DNA of 64,000 nucleotides from Blastocystis sp. Blastoise (lineage: Eukaryota > Sar > Bigyra > Opalinata > Blastocystidae), in the NCBI GenBank assembly GCA_039096225.1, contig JBBPEB010000002.1, positions 868,001-932,000 of the forward strand, read 5' to 3'. The notes under the pieces were generated by a model. That model made no database searches and had not been told where the DNA came from. It saw only the letters and a list, made by a program, of their open reading frames with translations. How positions within the stretch are numbered: position 1 is the stretch's first letter; each line of letters begins with the position of its first letter. Position numbers and translations under genes: made by a program. This document shows positions 12,632 to 24,500 of this stretch, in pieces.

Positions 12632-13449
12632 ATAAGCAAATCATATATGTATTCTTCTCTTCTCTGTATGTTCTATTCTCAGTTCTTTCATTTTTCTTTT
12701 TCATCTTTTCCATTTTTTTTGTCATTAACATTGTTTTCATTTGAATATCTTTAACTCAATTGTTTATTTAATTGATTATATTATGATAACAAATTAAACT
12801 TATAACATATTTTTCAATTCATTTCAATTTTTTATTCAAAGAAACATCTATTAAATTTAGCTAACACATAAATAGTAATTATTTAAAAAATCACCATTGA
12901 ATCATCACCAAATTGAATAAAAATGCATAAATAGAATCTACTAGAACATAAAAAGACTGATATCTTGATAAAAATCAAATTTGGATCACATAACTCACTA
13001 AAATATCCGATTCATTTGAAACACTCATTTGAATTGAGTCTTTCACACACCATCAATAGCAAACTTTTATATAAATAGGAAATCATGTATATTTATGTTA
13101 TTACATATAAAAAATCAAAAAAACACATTAAGAAAATCAACAGTTTTGAAAAATCATTACTATTTAATGTAGATTAGATCTTTCAAAAAGAAATATAATT
13201 CAATAAGATTCAAATAGAATATTAATAATTATAAAATTGACTCAAACAGAATCTTGACTTTAAAAAGAAGAAAGAAAACGAATCTTCATTTTTTAATTGA
13301 CCAATCAAAATATTCCATCTGTCAATAGAAATCATATAATTGATAGGTTCTAAGTAGATCACTATACATATTAAGAAATTCTTTGTTTTTTTTTCTGTTT
13401 TTTTTTTCAAGGAAAACTTATCTTATTTTTGTTTTGCATTTTTCTACTT
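12632..13449. promoter_or_regulatory. Intergenic and HSP20 promoter region
   Basis: AT-rich and without ORFs of interest. Close to the HSP20 start lies a heat-shock-element-like GAATCTTC (13280-13287, GAAnnTTC), a one-mismatch relative GAATCTTG near 13250, and a CCAAT at 13301-13305. Heat-shock control is inferred; the elements are too short to be sure. Confidence 0.35.
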
Positions 13450-13917
13450 ATGTCTTTTATTAATCCTGGTAACAAATTTTTTGATGATGATGATTTTGCC
13501 TACAATTCTATTGCTAAGGCTAGAATCAACTATCTTGAAAAGCAACCTTTAGCTTTCCATCTTAATGTAGATCTCATTGAAACTCCTGATTCTTATGTTC
13601 TTCTTGCTGATATCCCAGGAATTAGTATTGATCGTATTAAGGTCACCGTTAAGGATAGCAAGATTTGTATTGAAGGAAAGAGAAAGAGAAAGGTTGTGTC
13701 TGATAATGATGTGTATCTTATTACCGAAAGATCCTCTGGTCCTTTCAGAAAGTTTATTGATGTTCCTTTCAATTGTGATGCTGAAAATATGAAGGCTAAA
13801 ATAGAAAATGGTCTTCTTGTTTTAACTATGAATAAAATTGAAGGAAAAGAAGCTGGTATTGTTGTCAAAGTAGAAACTGAAGAACCTAAAGAAGAACTCA
13901 CTGAAAAACTCTTATAA
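13450..13917 (+). CDS. Small heat-shock protein (Hsp20/alpha-crystallin)
   Basis: This is an intronless gene for 155 residues, starting at the second in-frame ATG (MSFINPGNKFF); an ATG at 13429 would add seven residues. The alpha-crystallin domain spans about residues 35-140: LNVDLIETPDSYVLLADIPG, KVTVKDSKICIEGKRKRK, RSSGPFRKFIDVPFNCDAEN and the C-terminal strand NGLLVLTMNK. Members are ATP-independent holdases that prevent aggregation of unfolding proteins. The C-terminus ends in an acidic EEPKEELTEKLL tail, without a clear IxI motif. Lack of introns is common among stress-induced genes and stands out in this intron-rich window. Confidence 0.93.
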   Translation: MSFINPGNKFFDDDDFAYNSIAKARINYLEKQPLAFHLNVDLIETPDSYVLLADIPGISIDRIKVTVKDSKICIEGKRKRKVVSDNDVYLITERSSGPFRKFIDVPFNCDAENMKAKIENGLLVLTMNKIEGKEAGIVVKVETEEPKEELTEKLL

Positions 13918-14275
13918 ACAATATATAAATTATAATTACTATTTATTGTTTATATATCTTTCTCTTCTTTTTGCTTTGTAGTTGTTGTATTTATTTGCAT
14001 ATTCTTATCATTATAATTTCATAAATTTTCATATTTATATTTTTGTTATGTTTCTTTTATGTTGTTTAATATATATATATAAAGGCTATATATTTTTTAT
14101 ATATAAAAAAAAACAAATAATATTTTTAATAATGGCAAAAAAATCAGTAGAAATGACAATTAATAAATAATAAAAAGTAATCTGGAAATAAAAAGTAGAA
14201 AAAAAGGAAGAAATACTGTTGAGTAAAAAAAAAAGAAAATTATATATGTATGAAACAAATGATAATAAGAAAGAA
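13918..14275. other. Convergent intergenic region, HSP20 and golgin 3' ends
   Basis: T-rich on the left and A-rich on the right, as expected for two facing 3' ends. No gene is seen. Confidence 0.5.
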
Positions 14276-14474
14276 TTATTCAGTTTCTTTCATTAAGAAT
14301 TGAACCCAAAGATCAGAAAGTGAAGCATTTTCATCGATATCTACTGAATCTTGAAATGAATCTTCTAGATCACCCCATAAGAAACTAAAGAATGATCTTT
14401 TCTTAGGTTTTTTAGGAATAGATCTTTGTATTTGTGCTTGTAAACAAACACGCTGTTCATCTGTTGAAAGATTC

Positions 14475-14506
<32 letters not shown>

Positions 14507-15524
14507 TAATCATTTAATTGAATGATTTTAAAAGAAAAAGTATTTTATAAAAGAAATATATTTATATATATTATATATACTAATTTTTCCATTAATATTT
14601 TTAGTGAGGGTCCTCCTTCTGTAGCTGTCATATACGTGATTAGTAACTGACGCAGCATGCGCATCTCACAACGAGTACGTTCATTGGTTGATTGAGATAT
14701 AGATTGTTGTGATTTTAATATTTTACGTAATTCAAAAATTTCACTTTCCAATTTTCTTAATGCTATATTTTGCTGTTCATTACCGTTACGAATCATATCT
14801 TGGTACTGATTCTTTAAATTTGATATTTCTCCTTCACGATCATATTTAGATTTTTCAATTGTATGTTCTAGTTCAGCTATTTGTTGTTTGAGTGTTGATA
14901 TTTGTTGTTCATATTTACTAGTATTACAATCCACAACAGAATTCTGAATAAGAAGTTGTAAGTTTTTGATTTGATTATATGAATTATCTAAATCATCTTG
15001 TGTCATATTAAGTCTATCGTTAACATCTTTATTTTCAATTTCTAAATTTTGATACTCTAATAATAATGTATTATATTTATTCATGGCTTCTGCTAGAATC
15101 TCTTGTTTTTCTGTTTCTGCCAAATTAACCATAGAAGCACTTCGCTCTGATTTAGAGATATCCCCGTGGTTATTTGACACTAATGAAGCAATATGCTGCT
15201 TTAAACTCTCATTTATCTGACGAGAACTTAATATATTCGCTTTTAATCCTTCAATTTCGTTATTCTTCTGTTTTCCTTCCATCTCATACTTTTCGATCGA
15301 ATTCTTAAGTACCTGAATCTCCTTCTGAAACTGTCTCTTTTCGGTATCTAATTCCGTTTGTTGATTCTCTGCTTCTTGAACAAGTTTTAGTTGTTTATTA
15401 AAATCCGATTTTAATGTTTCATATTTTCTCTCAAGGGATTCTATATATATATCATTTCTATCTTTCTCTTTTTCTACCTGCTCCGCAAGTGATGAATATT
15501 TATTAACTAATGCCTTCTTCTCCT

Positions 15525-15557
<33 letters not shown>

Positions 15558-15795
15558 CTATATACATGATATAATAATAATCATTTTATATATATATATA
15601 TACTTCCAATATAAGTACTTTATTCTTCATGTCATCCATTTCTGTTTCTTTCTTTTTCCCGCCACCAATAATGGCGGCATAAGTATCTCCATACGAGAGA
15701 ATCTCTGTTGTGGCACGTGACAGATAGGATGGAATATCCTATATATATATATATAGAATGAATTTAATAAATCTTAAAATAGAATAAATAATAGT

Positions 15796-15829
<34 letters not shown>

Positions 15830-16096
15830 TTCGAAATTAACAGTTTCATCTTGTTCCAATATCCCAATAGCGCCAAATAATTTGGCGGCAGTTTCACATA
15901 TAGACGTTTCTTGTGATAATTTTTCAGATAATGACGCACGGAGGGATTGCATTGCTGCTCCAACATTTTCAGCTTCTTCTATATGATTTTGACACCAGTC
16001 TTTATTTTTGGCGCCAAGTGCTGAGGGTGGTGGCGGGAAAGGTTGAGGTCTTTTTCCAAGGTATGTTAATAAGGTTGATAATACTTGTTCCATCCA

Positions 16097-16183
<87 letters not shown>

Positions 16184-16222
16184 GCAAAGTAAAGGACAAT
16201 CACTACATTGATACATATAAGT

Positions 16223-16264
<42 letters not shown>

Positions 16265-17371
16265 AACATAATAATAATAAATATAATAAACATAATAAAT
16301 ATAAATATAAATATATACAGTTCCTGATTTGAATTCATTTAGTTGTCTTAATACTTCTGCCAAATTACTTTGAGAAGTCGCTAGTTGTTGACGATAAGAA
16401 GATAATTCATTCTATATACAACCAAATAAGCAAACCAAATAATTATAATAATAATATATACATAGATAAAAAGCTATAATAAGTTAAGAAAATAAAATAT
16501 ATAATTAATAATCATAAACATTAATATGAAAACATACATTAAAAAAAAACAATATTTCAATAAAATACTAATAAAAATTAAAATACCTGTAAATCATCAT
16601 TTTCTGCGGTTATTTCTTTTTCTTTCATAGAAGAATTTTCTTTATATATAGTAAATTCTTTTTGAAGAGAATCAAATTCACCTAGAATAATATAGAATAG
16701 AATACTAGAATATTATTATAAATAAAATGAATTTATATACTTTGAGAAACTAAGGATGTATTTATAGTTACAGAATTCAATTGATCTTCACATTTCTTTG
16801 TTACCTATGAATATAATTATATAATAAAAAATAACAAATAATCATTAAAAATATAATTAAATAATATATATGAAAATATCAAAAAAAAAATCATTAAATT
16901 ACACATATTGAAACAATCATAAATAAATATATATACATCATCGAGTTTAGTGGTTAATTCAGAAATTTGCTTGTCTTTATCTGAAATTTGAATTTGATAC
17001 GCTTTCTGAGCGTCAATCAACTTATTATCATTTTCTCTTAACTCTTCTTGAAAATTAATCACTCTTGATTTATACCTAAAACAAATAATATATAGATATT
17101 AATAGTCTCACCTATCCAACTCATCTTTATAAGCTGCTAATTTCGCTTTACATCTATAATAACATAGTTAAAAAGTGATAATCATAAATAAATTAAGATA
17201 CAGCTCTAATTCATCATTTGATTTTGAAGGCTCTTCCTTGAGAACATCTTTTGCTCGTAATGGTGACGGGGGTCTATTACTTTCGATATCACCATCAACT
17301 GCTTCGTTGAAAGCATTATTCAAATCGCCTGCAAATGATTTAAAAACACTCAAAAACTGCAGCGAAGACAT
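14276..17371 (-). CDS. Golgin with GRAB-type domain (GMAP-210/Rud3-like)
   Basis: This long coiled-coil protein, approaching 900 residues, is spread over many exons. Almost the whole length is heptad-rich (for example 14590-15530). Near the C-terminus, [20 protein letters not shown] followed by LKILMEKL and, after an intron, [12 protein letters not shown] resembles the GRAB/GRIP-related Arf-binding domain of GMAP-210/Rud3 golgins, which tether vesicles at the Golgi. The extreme C-terminus is [20 protein letters not shown] and ends FLMKETE. The N-terminus ([20 protein letters not shown]) could form an amphipathic helix like the curvature sensor of GMAP-210. A non-coil segment (15840-16095) contains a PFPPPP run. 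It is head to head with RPN12. Another Golgi coiled-coil protein is the main alternative. Confidence 0.68.
15530..15605. repeat. (TA)n-rich golgin intron
   Basis: Alternating TA forms both ends of this minus-strand intron, which appears on the plus strand as ctatata...tatatac. It is an example of the splice-end repeats seen throughout the window. Confidence 0.7.
16100..16316. repeat. Golgin intron with two (TA)n arrays
   Basis: Two alternating TA tracts (about 16102-16181 and 16230-16261) flank a complex 45-bp core. Joining the exons across the whole segment gives an in-frame ...KSGT/SWMEQ..., whereas using the core as an exon hits stops or breaks frame. It is therefore read here as one 216-nt intron. 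Confidence 0.65.
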
Positions 17372-17808
17372 TTATAGCTTTAAATCGTATTCTTTTTGTT
17401 TCTAATAATCACATTATCAATTAAATTATTACTTATAAACTTACCAATATCTTATAAATCAATCACTTGAAGAATACCTATCAAATATAGACGAGCGTAA
17501 TGAATTAAAACACCCAAATCGTATGAATTATACACAGGACACTATTCTTCGGTTTCTATCCGCAGATGGCGTCAAAAACAAAAACCCAATAATTACGGGA
17601 AACTCGTTTAAAAACAAAAATTCTGTTTTTATAAACATGTCCGCAAAAGGCGACAAAAAGAGATTCTTGTAAATATTTTCATTATTACAGTGAATCGAAA
17701 AGAATTATCGCTGTTATTTCAGTTTTTCTAAATTCAAAAGAAGAATTTTTAATTCTTTTAATTCTTTCAAATAAGATTCATTTATTAAATCTTTATATAA
17801 ATAACAAC
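17372..17808. promoter_or_regulatory. Bidirectional promoter of the golgin and RPN12 genes
   Basis: This 437-bp gap separates the divergent start codons. It contains a 20-bp element twice (17559-17578 and 17640-17659), sharing TCCGCA, then GGCG and CAAAAA, with 17 of 20 bases equal. The element is GC-rich against a background of about 20 percent GC. Its GGCGnCAAA core is reminiscent of, but not identical to, the yeast proteasome element GGTGGCAAA. Confidence 0.5.
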
Positions 17809-18860
17809 ATGAACACTATTTCTTCAACATTCTCTACATTCTTATCCGGAGATGAATCACTCATTTCTTCAACAATCAATCACATGAAAGTATATTCATA
17901 TCAATTACTTCATTTTTATGTTCTAAGGGCAAAATACTAAAAAACGATATATCAAATGAAGAAGCAGGTATTTTAATTCTACAGTTGTTATCAATCTTCA
18001 TAAAAATATATAGCTCAATTTTATGGCGATTATTTAAACTATTGTGCAATTCATGATACTAGCAGTGTTGAAAGAAATTACAAGCAATATCGTGCTTTTT
18101 GCCCAAATGATTCCAACGAAGAACGTCGTAATCAATTAAAAACCATCTATTTAATGTCACTCTTATCTGAAAACAAATTAGGTCAATTCCACTGCGAAAT
18201 TGAATTATTAAATGAAAAAGAGATGAATGACCCTTATATATCTTTCTCTCTTAATTTAGAACATGCAATATCCGAAGGAAATTATAATAAAGTATCTTGC
18301 TTTTTATTTATTATTATTAATATTTTATTAAAGAAAATTATAATATATGTATATGTATATATATATAGGTTTTATCATCATTTGATAATATTCCAATTCC
18401 CTCTCTTCGAGGATTTGTTGAACCACTTATTATTACTGTCAGGTATATATATATATATATATATTATTTTAATTTTATTTTATGAATAATATATATATTA
18501 TTATTATTATTATTTTATTATCATTTATATATATATATAGAAGTGAAATTGATGATTGTGTTCATTGTTCTTATCGTCAAATGAATATTAATACTCTTCA
18601 ACATTATCTTTATTTCAACACAAAAGATGAACTTCTTAACTATATACATGAAAAACACGTATATATATATATATTTATGTCATTACTATATACATTATAC
18701 TATTATTTTATGTATATATATATATACATAGCCTGAATGGGTACTAGAAAATGATATGGTTATATTTACAAAGAAACAAGAGAAACATGCTACAATTGAT
18801 ACTAAAACAAGTCTTAATAACTATCTATATTATTCTATGGAAACAGAAAATATTGTCTAA
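17809..18860 (+). CDS. RPN12: 26S proteasome regulatory subunit RPN12/PSMD8
   Basis: About 255 residues are encoded in seven exons; exon 1 is 17809-17889 and is followed by a 38-nt intron. RPN12 is a lid subunit of the 19S regulatory particle and completes lid assembly. Family blocks seen are SSVERNYKQYRAFC, LLSENKLGQFHCEIELL, NDPYISFSLNLEHAISEGNY, then RSEIDDCVHCSYRQMNINTL and the PCI/CSN8-type C-terminus WVLENDMVIFTKKQ. The last residues YYSMETENIV match the conserved ...LEMIV type of ending recalled for PSMD8, which anchors the stop. The start is supported by a helical N-terminus and by in-frame splicing into GKILKNDISNEEA. Confidence 0.87.
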
Positions 18861-19894
18861 TTACTATATTCATTTTATTATATATCCAACTTATTTTATT
18901 ATTATGTTCTCTGTAAGAATTATATTTTGCTTTGAAAGTATTTTTTTTTTGCTTAACATAACTTATAGAACTATTATGATGATGAGTCTTTCTGATCCAT
19001 TAAAAAGAATTTACTCATTGTATCTCTATAAATATTTAATTACTGAATAATAAAAACAACAATTGTCTTTTACGCCTATTTGAAAATCATTATTGATTAA
19101 CAAATGAAAAAAGACCTTTTTTAATAGTTTGTGTGTAAGAAGCATTTAAAAGGATATAGAAAGACATGAAGTATTCATAAAATACTCTATTACACAGTAT
19201 ACATGATTATATTCATAAACAATACATATCAGCAATTCTTTTTTAATCCCCAAAAGTACTTATTAAAATCTAATAAACGTTTTAATTGATATTATATTAA
19301 TTAGCAATCACTTTTTAGAGAGTCACAAAAATAATTTGAAAAGTAAATTGATATTGTAATTGTTCATCACTTGAATCATTTCTACTTTGTTTTATTTCTT
19401 CTATTTTTTATATTTCTTAAAACTACTCTTTATGTCTTCTATTCATTCAATAAATAAAACAGAGATATCTTGAATAAGACAAATCTTTTTAAAGAAATGG
19501 ATTTCAGTCATTTTTAAAAGTTCCATAAGATACTAGAAGAAGACCGTAACTAAGTACAAAAACAAAAAAGCAATCCTCTTCTAGAATGTATGCAGTTTGG
19601 AAAAGAATAAATTATTTGAAATCAAATAAACGTTATTACTTCAGTTTCTAAACTGTATAAAATATTAATAAGAAAAACGCATCAAAAGAAAACATTCAAC
19701 AAAAATATGAGTTTTTCTCGATTATTTCAGAAATTCATGTTCTTTTCGAATTCTATTGGGGATTAAGTGCTGAACAATTTTATCTTCTATACAGTTTATC
19801 ATTTCTTTTTAAATAATGTCAATTTCGTCATAAATTATTTATATTAATATATAATTATTAAATTACTTTTCTGTATTACTAAGAGAACATTAAG
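18861..19894. other. Intergenic, no gene seen
   Basis: About 1 kb of AT-rich sequence after RPN12. ORFs here are short and low-complexity. The right part holds the promoter of the next gene. Confidence 0.5.
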
Positions 19895-21080
19895 ATGAGC
19901 TATCAAAACACCATTTTCGAATTAATTAACCAAGCTAGAGGCGAATTTTCTTTCAAACGATATGATAATTGCATTCTAGCTTACAATTCAGCTTTGAAAT
20001 TTGCTGATTCCATTTTACCCGTATTATCGGATTCTGAGAAAGATGAATTAGAAAAGATGAGAAACGAATGTATGAATGAACGTGATTATGTTTTAAAGAA
20101 CATGAATGAAAAAATACTTGAAAGTTACCCTTCTGTTCTACCTTCTTCTGTTTTTGTTTCTTCTGAAAAGGATAATCATTCTGAATTAAATCAACCATCT
20201 CCATCCACTCATCAATCTTCAGAATCTATTCATTCTTCTGAATCTAATGGAAATCAAGAGAAACCAAATGATGATTTAGGTATATTTATATATTTAATTA
20301 TATTTTTTTAATTCATATATAACTTTTTATATATAGAAAAGAACATTAAATCTGCTATAAGTTCTTTCCAAGGTTTTTTATCTAATGCCGTATATTTTTA
20401 ATATATGCTATTTATACTATAAATACATTATATATATAGGCAGAGAAAACAATAGAAATGATCAATGAAACTAGTAAACAATATCAACAGAAGAAACAGA
20501 ATGAGACTACTACTACTTCTTCTCCTCCTAATAATGTTGACAGTAATAATACTACTAATGTTAATAACAATAATAATAATAATAATTCTGATACTATGAA
20601 CGATACTAAAGATAAAGAATCAAAGATTATTGATGCTCAAACTGCATTTTCAAATTATTTAAAACAAATTTCAGAAGTTGATAATAAATATCAATTAACT
20701 GAAAATACCTGTAAAGTATGTTTGTTTTGTATATTTATTTTGATTCATATTCTTATTCTATATAGTTAGCTGCTTCTGCTTTTCATGCATCAGCTGATTT
20801 CTTTTCTGAATCTCTCAAATTTATTAGTAATGAAATAGATAAGAATGTTGAAAAGAAGAAGAATAATCTGAATTCTTCTGAAAACAACCAAGAAACTGAT
20901 GAAAAAGAATCTCAATCTCCTAAAGATACTCATCCTATTTATTCTTCTCCTTTAGAGTATCCTCAACAACAATCAACTACTCAGAATAACTCTTCTCCTT
21001 CTACTTTTAACAATAGTACTACTCCTTGTCCTCAATCGAATCCTGATTCTATGCCAAATACTTATAATAATGAAAAATAA
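19895..21080 (+). CDS. Unknown protein with MIT-like N-terminus
   Basis: Four exons give roughly 330 residues; I do not recognise the family. Residues 1-75 (starting MSYQNTIFELINQARGEFSF and including YDNCILAYNSALKFADS) form two or three helices that look like a microtubule-interacting/trafficking (MIT) or TPR-like bundle; this is by eye only. A Ser-rich linker follows, then a helical middle (SAISSFQGFLSNAAEKTIEM), an Asn run, another helical stretch (FSNYLKQISEVDNKYQL and ASAFHASADFFSESL), and a disordered Ser/Gln/Pro tail. The repeated small amphipathic helices suggest membrane or ESCRT association, without proof. Confidence 0.6.
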
Positions 21081-21553
21081 TCTCAAGAGAATAAACAATA
21101 ATTCTCTAGTTTATTTATAAAATTTATATTTATATTTATATTTTTTCTTTGAAATAGCGCAATCATTTGTGAATAGTTTCTAATAATCATCATATAAAGA
21201 ACGTTTAGTTATTCGATTATTTTCGTTAATAGTTTATCAAAGAAAAAAATATGTTAAAAAAAACCAAAATGAAATCAATTTAGAATATATAGTTTTTATG
21301 ATTCAAAAAATGATTCATAGATTCTTTTTAAAATAAAGAAATAAGTATTGAATCTTAGCATATCTTTTGAATCAAAACAAATATATACATTATCATTTAC
21401 ATATTCTACAAAGAAATTAAGTATGATATTCGTAAAATACAACATATTAAATAATAATATCTAAGTCAATAAAAAAACATAAATGAGAAAGTAATGAGCT
21501 TTAACGAAACTAATAATAAATGAAACATTATTTTAATTCTTTGGATTACATTT
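21081..21553. other. Convergent intergenic region, no gene seen
   Basis: AT-rich 3' flanks of two facing genes. No ORF or RNA is recognisable. Confidence 0.5.
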
Positions 21554-24500
21554 TCAGGATTCATTCATGGCTTCCTTTGTAGATAAACACATTGATTCTT
21601 CAAAAGAATCATCAGATGTCTCTTCTTGATCTGTTATATAATTTCTAGATACTATTTGAGAATAATTAGCATCTTCTTGATTCTCTATACTATTTCGTTT
21701 TTCTTCTTGTACAGTATATTTTTTGTTATTATCGTTAACTTGATGATTATCATGATCAGAAATCATTCCATTTGACTGAACACATAAGTCTTCATCAATA
21801 TCTATAAAACTACTATTATTTGAAGATGTAGAAGTATCAGAACACACAATAGTATTAGAACACTCTAATTTCGATATATTTGGCTCATTTTCATGATCTT
21901 CTTTCTCATCATTAATATCTATTCTATCTATTTCTCTATTATTACTATTATTACTTGAATCAATCATCTCATCGCTACTATCTTGTTTCTCTGAGTGAAT
22001 TATAGGAATACTTATAGCTTTCTTATTATTTTCTTCCTTATTACTATTATTATTATTTATAGAATCAGATAAACTATTTATAGAATCAGATAAACTATTT
22101 ACAGAGATAGAATCTCTTTTGTTATTTATACAATTCTCTTTATTATGATCATTTGATATATCACTACTAGCATTATCTTCAACAGAACATTCTTTAGAAT
22201 TCAATACATTATTTGCCAGTTTATATTTCAATACTAAATCTTCTAATTCACGATTTCTGAGAATTTGAGTTTCTAATTGTTCTTTGCATTGATCATATTT
22301 CATTCCTATATTATTCATCGCTTCTACACTCATATCATATTTATCGTCCATTTCTTGAGCAAGAATTGTATATTCTTCTTTATTATTATTTAAGGATATA
22401 TTCAAATCTTTTATTGTATCTTGTAAACGATCAATTAAAATCACTTTCTGTTCATTATTATCCATAACTCGTTTATTCTCATTAATTAATTCATTCTGAA
22501 TTATAGTAGAAAGAGATAATTGCTTACCGAGTTCTTGTTTTTCTTCTTCTAACACTTTATTCTGCTTTAAAAGTGTTTGTTTCTCAAGAATAATCGATTC
22601 ATTTAAAGAATTCAGTTGTTGTAAGGAATGACTCAATCGTTTCTCTTTCTCTTGAATATCATTATATTTATCTGATATTTCATTATATTTCTCTTCTTTC
22701 TCATAAAAGAGTTGCTTATAATGATCTATAAAAACATCTTTCTCTTTTATTTGATTCTCTAAAAGGGATATCGTAGAATTACATTCAAGAAGCTGTTTTT
22801 GACTATTTTTACACTCTTCACGAATATTGATTAATAAGATCTCTAATGATTTCTCTTTCTCTATATTCCGACGAAGAGACTCAAAGAGAGTAGATAAATT
22901 GGTAGTATTGTTATTATCGTTTTTTTCATTATTTTCATTATTTTTATTATTATCTTTATTATTATTTTCATTATCTTTATTATTATCTTTATTATTATCT
23001 TTATTATCTTTATTATTATCTTCATTATTATCTTTATTATTATCTTCAACATCGCTCTTCACATTACATAAATCATATTGTGACTTCATTTGATTATTCA
23101 TACTTTCTATCACTTCTAATTGTTTATATAACTCTTCATAGACTTCTGTTTTCCTTTCTAAATCATGCTGTAACTGATGATTATTAACTTGTAATATTTC
23201 AACTTCTTTTGCTTTTCTCTCTAAATCATTCTTTATGACAACTAGACTATTATTATATTCATCTAGTATATCTTTATGTTTATCAACAGCTATAAAATGA
23301 CTCTCTAACGATTCATGAAGATCTATTATTATTTGTTTATTCTTATTGGTCTCTTCATTTATTATCATTATTTGATCTTTCTGATCTTCTATTACTTTAG
23401 TTAAATCATTTATTTTATTTAATAGATCTACTTTCTCATCTTTCATGATCTCCAATTGTTCCTGACTATTATTATCTCTTATATAAATCTCTTCTTTCTG
23501 TATTCTTAAATCACTCAACTGTTTTTCATAGAATAAAGTTTTTTGATCATATTCTTGAACCTTCTTCTCATAATCACTTATTATTTGATTATGCTTATAG
23601 AGAGTATCATTCAATTTCTGTTTCTCTTCTTCTAAATCTGATAATTTCTGTTTTAATTCAATTATATCATTTGTTAATCTCTTATTGAGTTCTATATATA
23701 TAGATCTCTGTTGTGGTTCCTTTGTTAATTCTGAAGATAATTCAGTAAATGATAATTCTGAATGTATTTCTTGTGAAGAATCAAGAGGAGAAGAAGGAGA
23801 TTTATTCTGATTATTCATTGATATTGATTTTATATCAGAGATTAGTGATGAACTAGGAGTTGATATTATTGAAATATCATCATCTTTTGATAAAGAAATA
23901 GTATTATTAGATACATTATTAGATATATTATTATTAGATACATTATTAGATACATTATTAGATATATTATTAGATACATTATTAGATACATTATTATTAG
24001 ATATATTATTATTAGATACATTATTTATCCTTGAAATACTTTTATTATTCAATTCTTCAGTTACTATAACATTCGTATTTATACTACTTGTATTATCTAT
24101 ATTCAAACTATTACAATTATTATCTTCAAATTGATCTATTTCTTTTATTTCATATTGTTCATTATCATTATCATTTTCTTTATCACTACAACTCACATTA
24201 TCATCTGCATTTCTATTATTTATACATTCACTCTCATATTTATCTCCATGATCCTCTTTATATATTTCTATATCATTCTTATCATTCTTACTAACCATAT
24301 CTATGAATATGTTCTCGTTACTCAATATACTATTTTCATTTCTATTCTTCTGAAGTTCAGTTTCTAATAAATGAATTTCACTTCTTAAGGATTCAATAAG
24401 AACTGATTTACTATGAATATCATCCTTATATTCTTTCACTTGTTTCTCATAATCTTTATTCAATATCATTTTCTCTTCAATATTACTTTTCTCTTTCTTT

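Noticed and set aside
13593-13901. Antisense ORF opposite HSP20
   Set aside because: It is the shadow of the alpha-crystallin reading frame, which is clearly the coding strand.
16183-16229. Candidate micro-exon between two TA arrays in the golgin gene
   Set aside because: Including it causes a stop or breaks phase, while skipping it joins KSGT to SWMEQ in frame.
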